Source: Dysgonamonadaceae bacterium
Lineage (GTDB): Bacteria > Bacteroidota > Bacteroidia > Bacteroidales > Azobacteroidaceae
DNA length: 6,223 nt
Assembly (NCBI GenBank): GCA_031282925.1
Contig: JAITCT010000114.1
Span: 1 to 6,223, forward strand
Direction of reading: 5' to 3'
Shown one piece after another: positions 6,175-6,223 of the stretch (position 1 is its first letter; each line of letters starts with the position of its first letter). The notes under the pieces were generated by a model, which did not search any database, was not told where the DNA came from, and worked only from the letters and a program-made list of their open reading frames with translations. The position numbers were made by a program, and so were the translations under genes.

Positions 6175-6223
6175 GATATTCCGTAATCTGCCTTGCGCCG
6201 TCATCAATAGCCAAACCAACGCA
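6152..6223 (-). CDS. Possible C-terminal end of a minus-strand gene entering from the right edge
   Basis: On the minus strand one frame is open from the window edge for 23 codons and ends in TGA at 6154-6152. It reads VGLAIDDGARQITEY and then RMVNGER, the last part coming from the heptamer tract. The first part has a protein-like composition, and a gene ending in the repeat would parallel dsbD, whose last codons also lie in a heptamer element. The stretch is too short to identify and a chance open frame is quite possible. I assign no function. Confidence 0.25.
   Translation of the reverse strand, partial: CVGLAIDDGARQITEYRMVNGER

Overview
The window looks like chromosomal DNA of a member of Bacteroidota, most likely Bacteroidales. 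The protein sequences have that flavour. The two promoters that can be read fit the Bacteroidota TTTG / TAnnTTTG pattern, no start codon has a convincing Shine-Dalgarno sequence, and the spacers carry the short tandem and palindromic repeats common in such genomes. This assignment is inference, not a database result.

Layout, left to right. Positions 1-2292 (+) are a piece of a thiamine pyrimidine/thiazole operon: the last 101 codons of thiC, then, only 4 bp later, a 275-residue KilA-N domain protein of unknown role, then a complete thiH. ThiC (4-amino-5-hydroxymethylpyrimidine phosphate synthase) and ThiH (tyrosine lyase giving the dehydroglycine used for the thiazole ring) are both radical-SAM enzymes of thiamine synthesis. 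The KilA-N gene between them is AT-richer, belongs to a phage/DNA-binding domain family, and contains a perfect 32-bp palindrome. The 159-bp gap at 2293-2451 separates the convergent ends of thiH and trmD. It is mostly a 23-bp-period array of 16-bp palindromes.

Positions 2452-3171 (-) encode TrmD (tRNA m1G37 methyltransferase). Its 55-bp divergent spacer with dsbD (3172-3226) holds back-to-back promoters for the two genes. DsbD (3227-5212, +) is a full three-domain transmembrane thiol reductant conductor. MazG (5254-6036, +), a house-cleaning NTP pyrophosphohydrolase, follows after 41 bp, probably on the same transcript. That gap and the dsbD 3' end hold a heptamer repeat and a hairpin.

Positions 6037-6223 contain no confident gene. 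They hold a second heptamer tract and possibly the last codons of a minus-strand gene that enters from beyond the right edge.

No defence island, CRISPR array, RNA gene or complete mobile element is visible. The points most worth a second look are the KilA-N gene lodged in the thiamine operon, the 32-bp palindrome inside it, and the three intergenic repeat structures.
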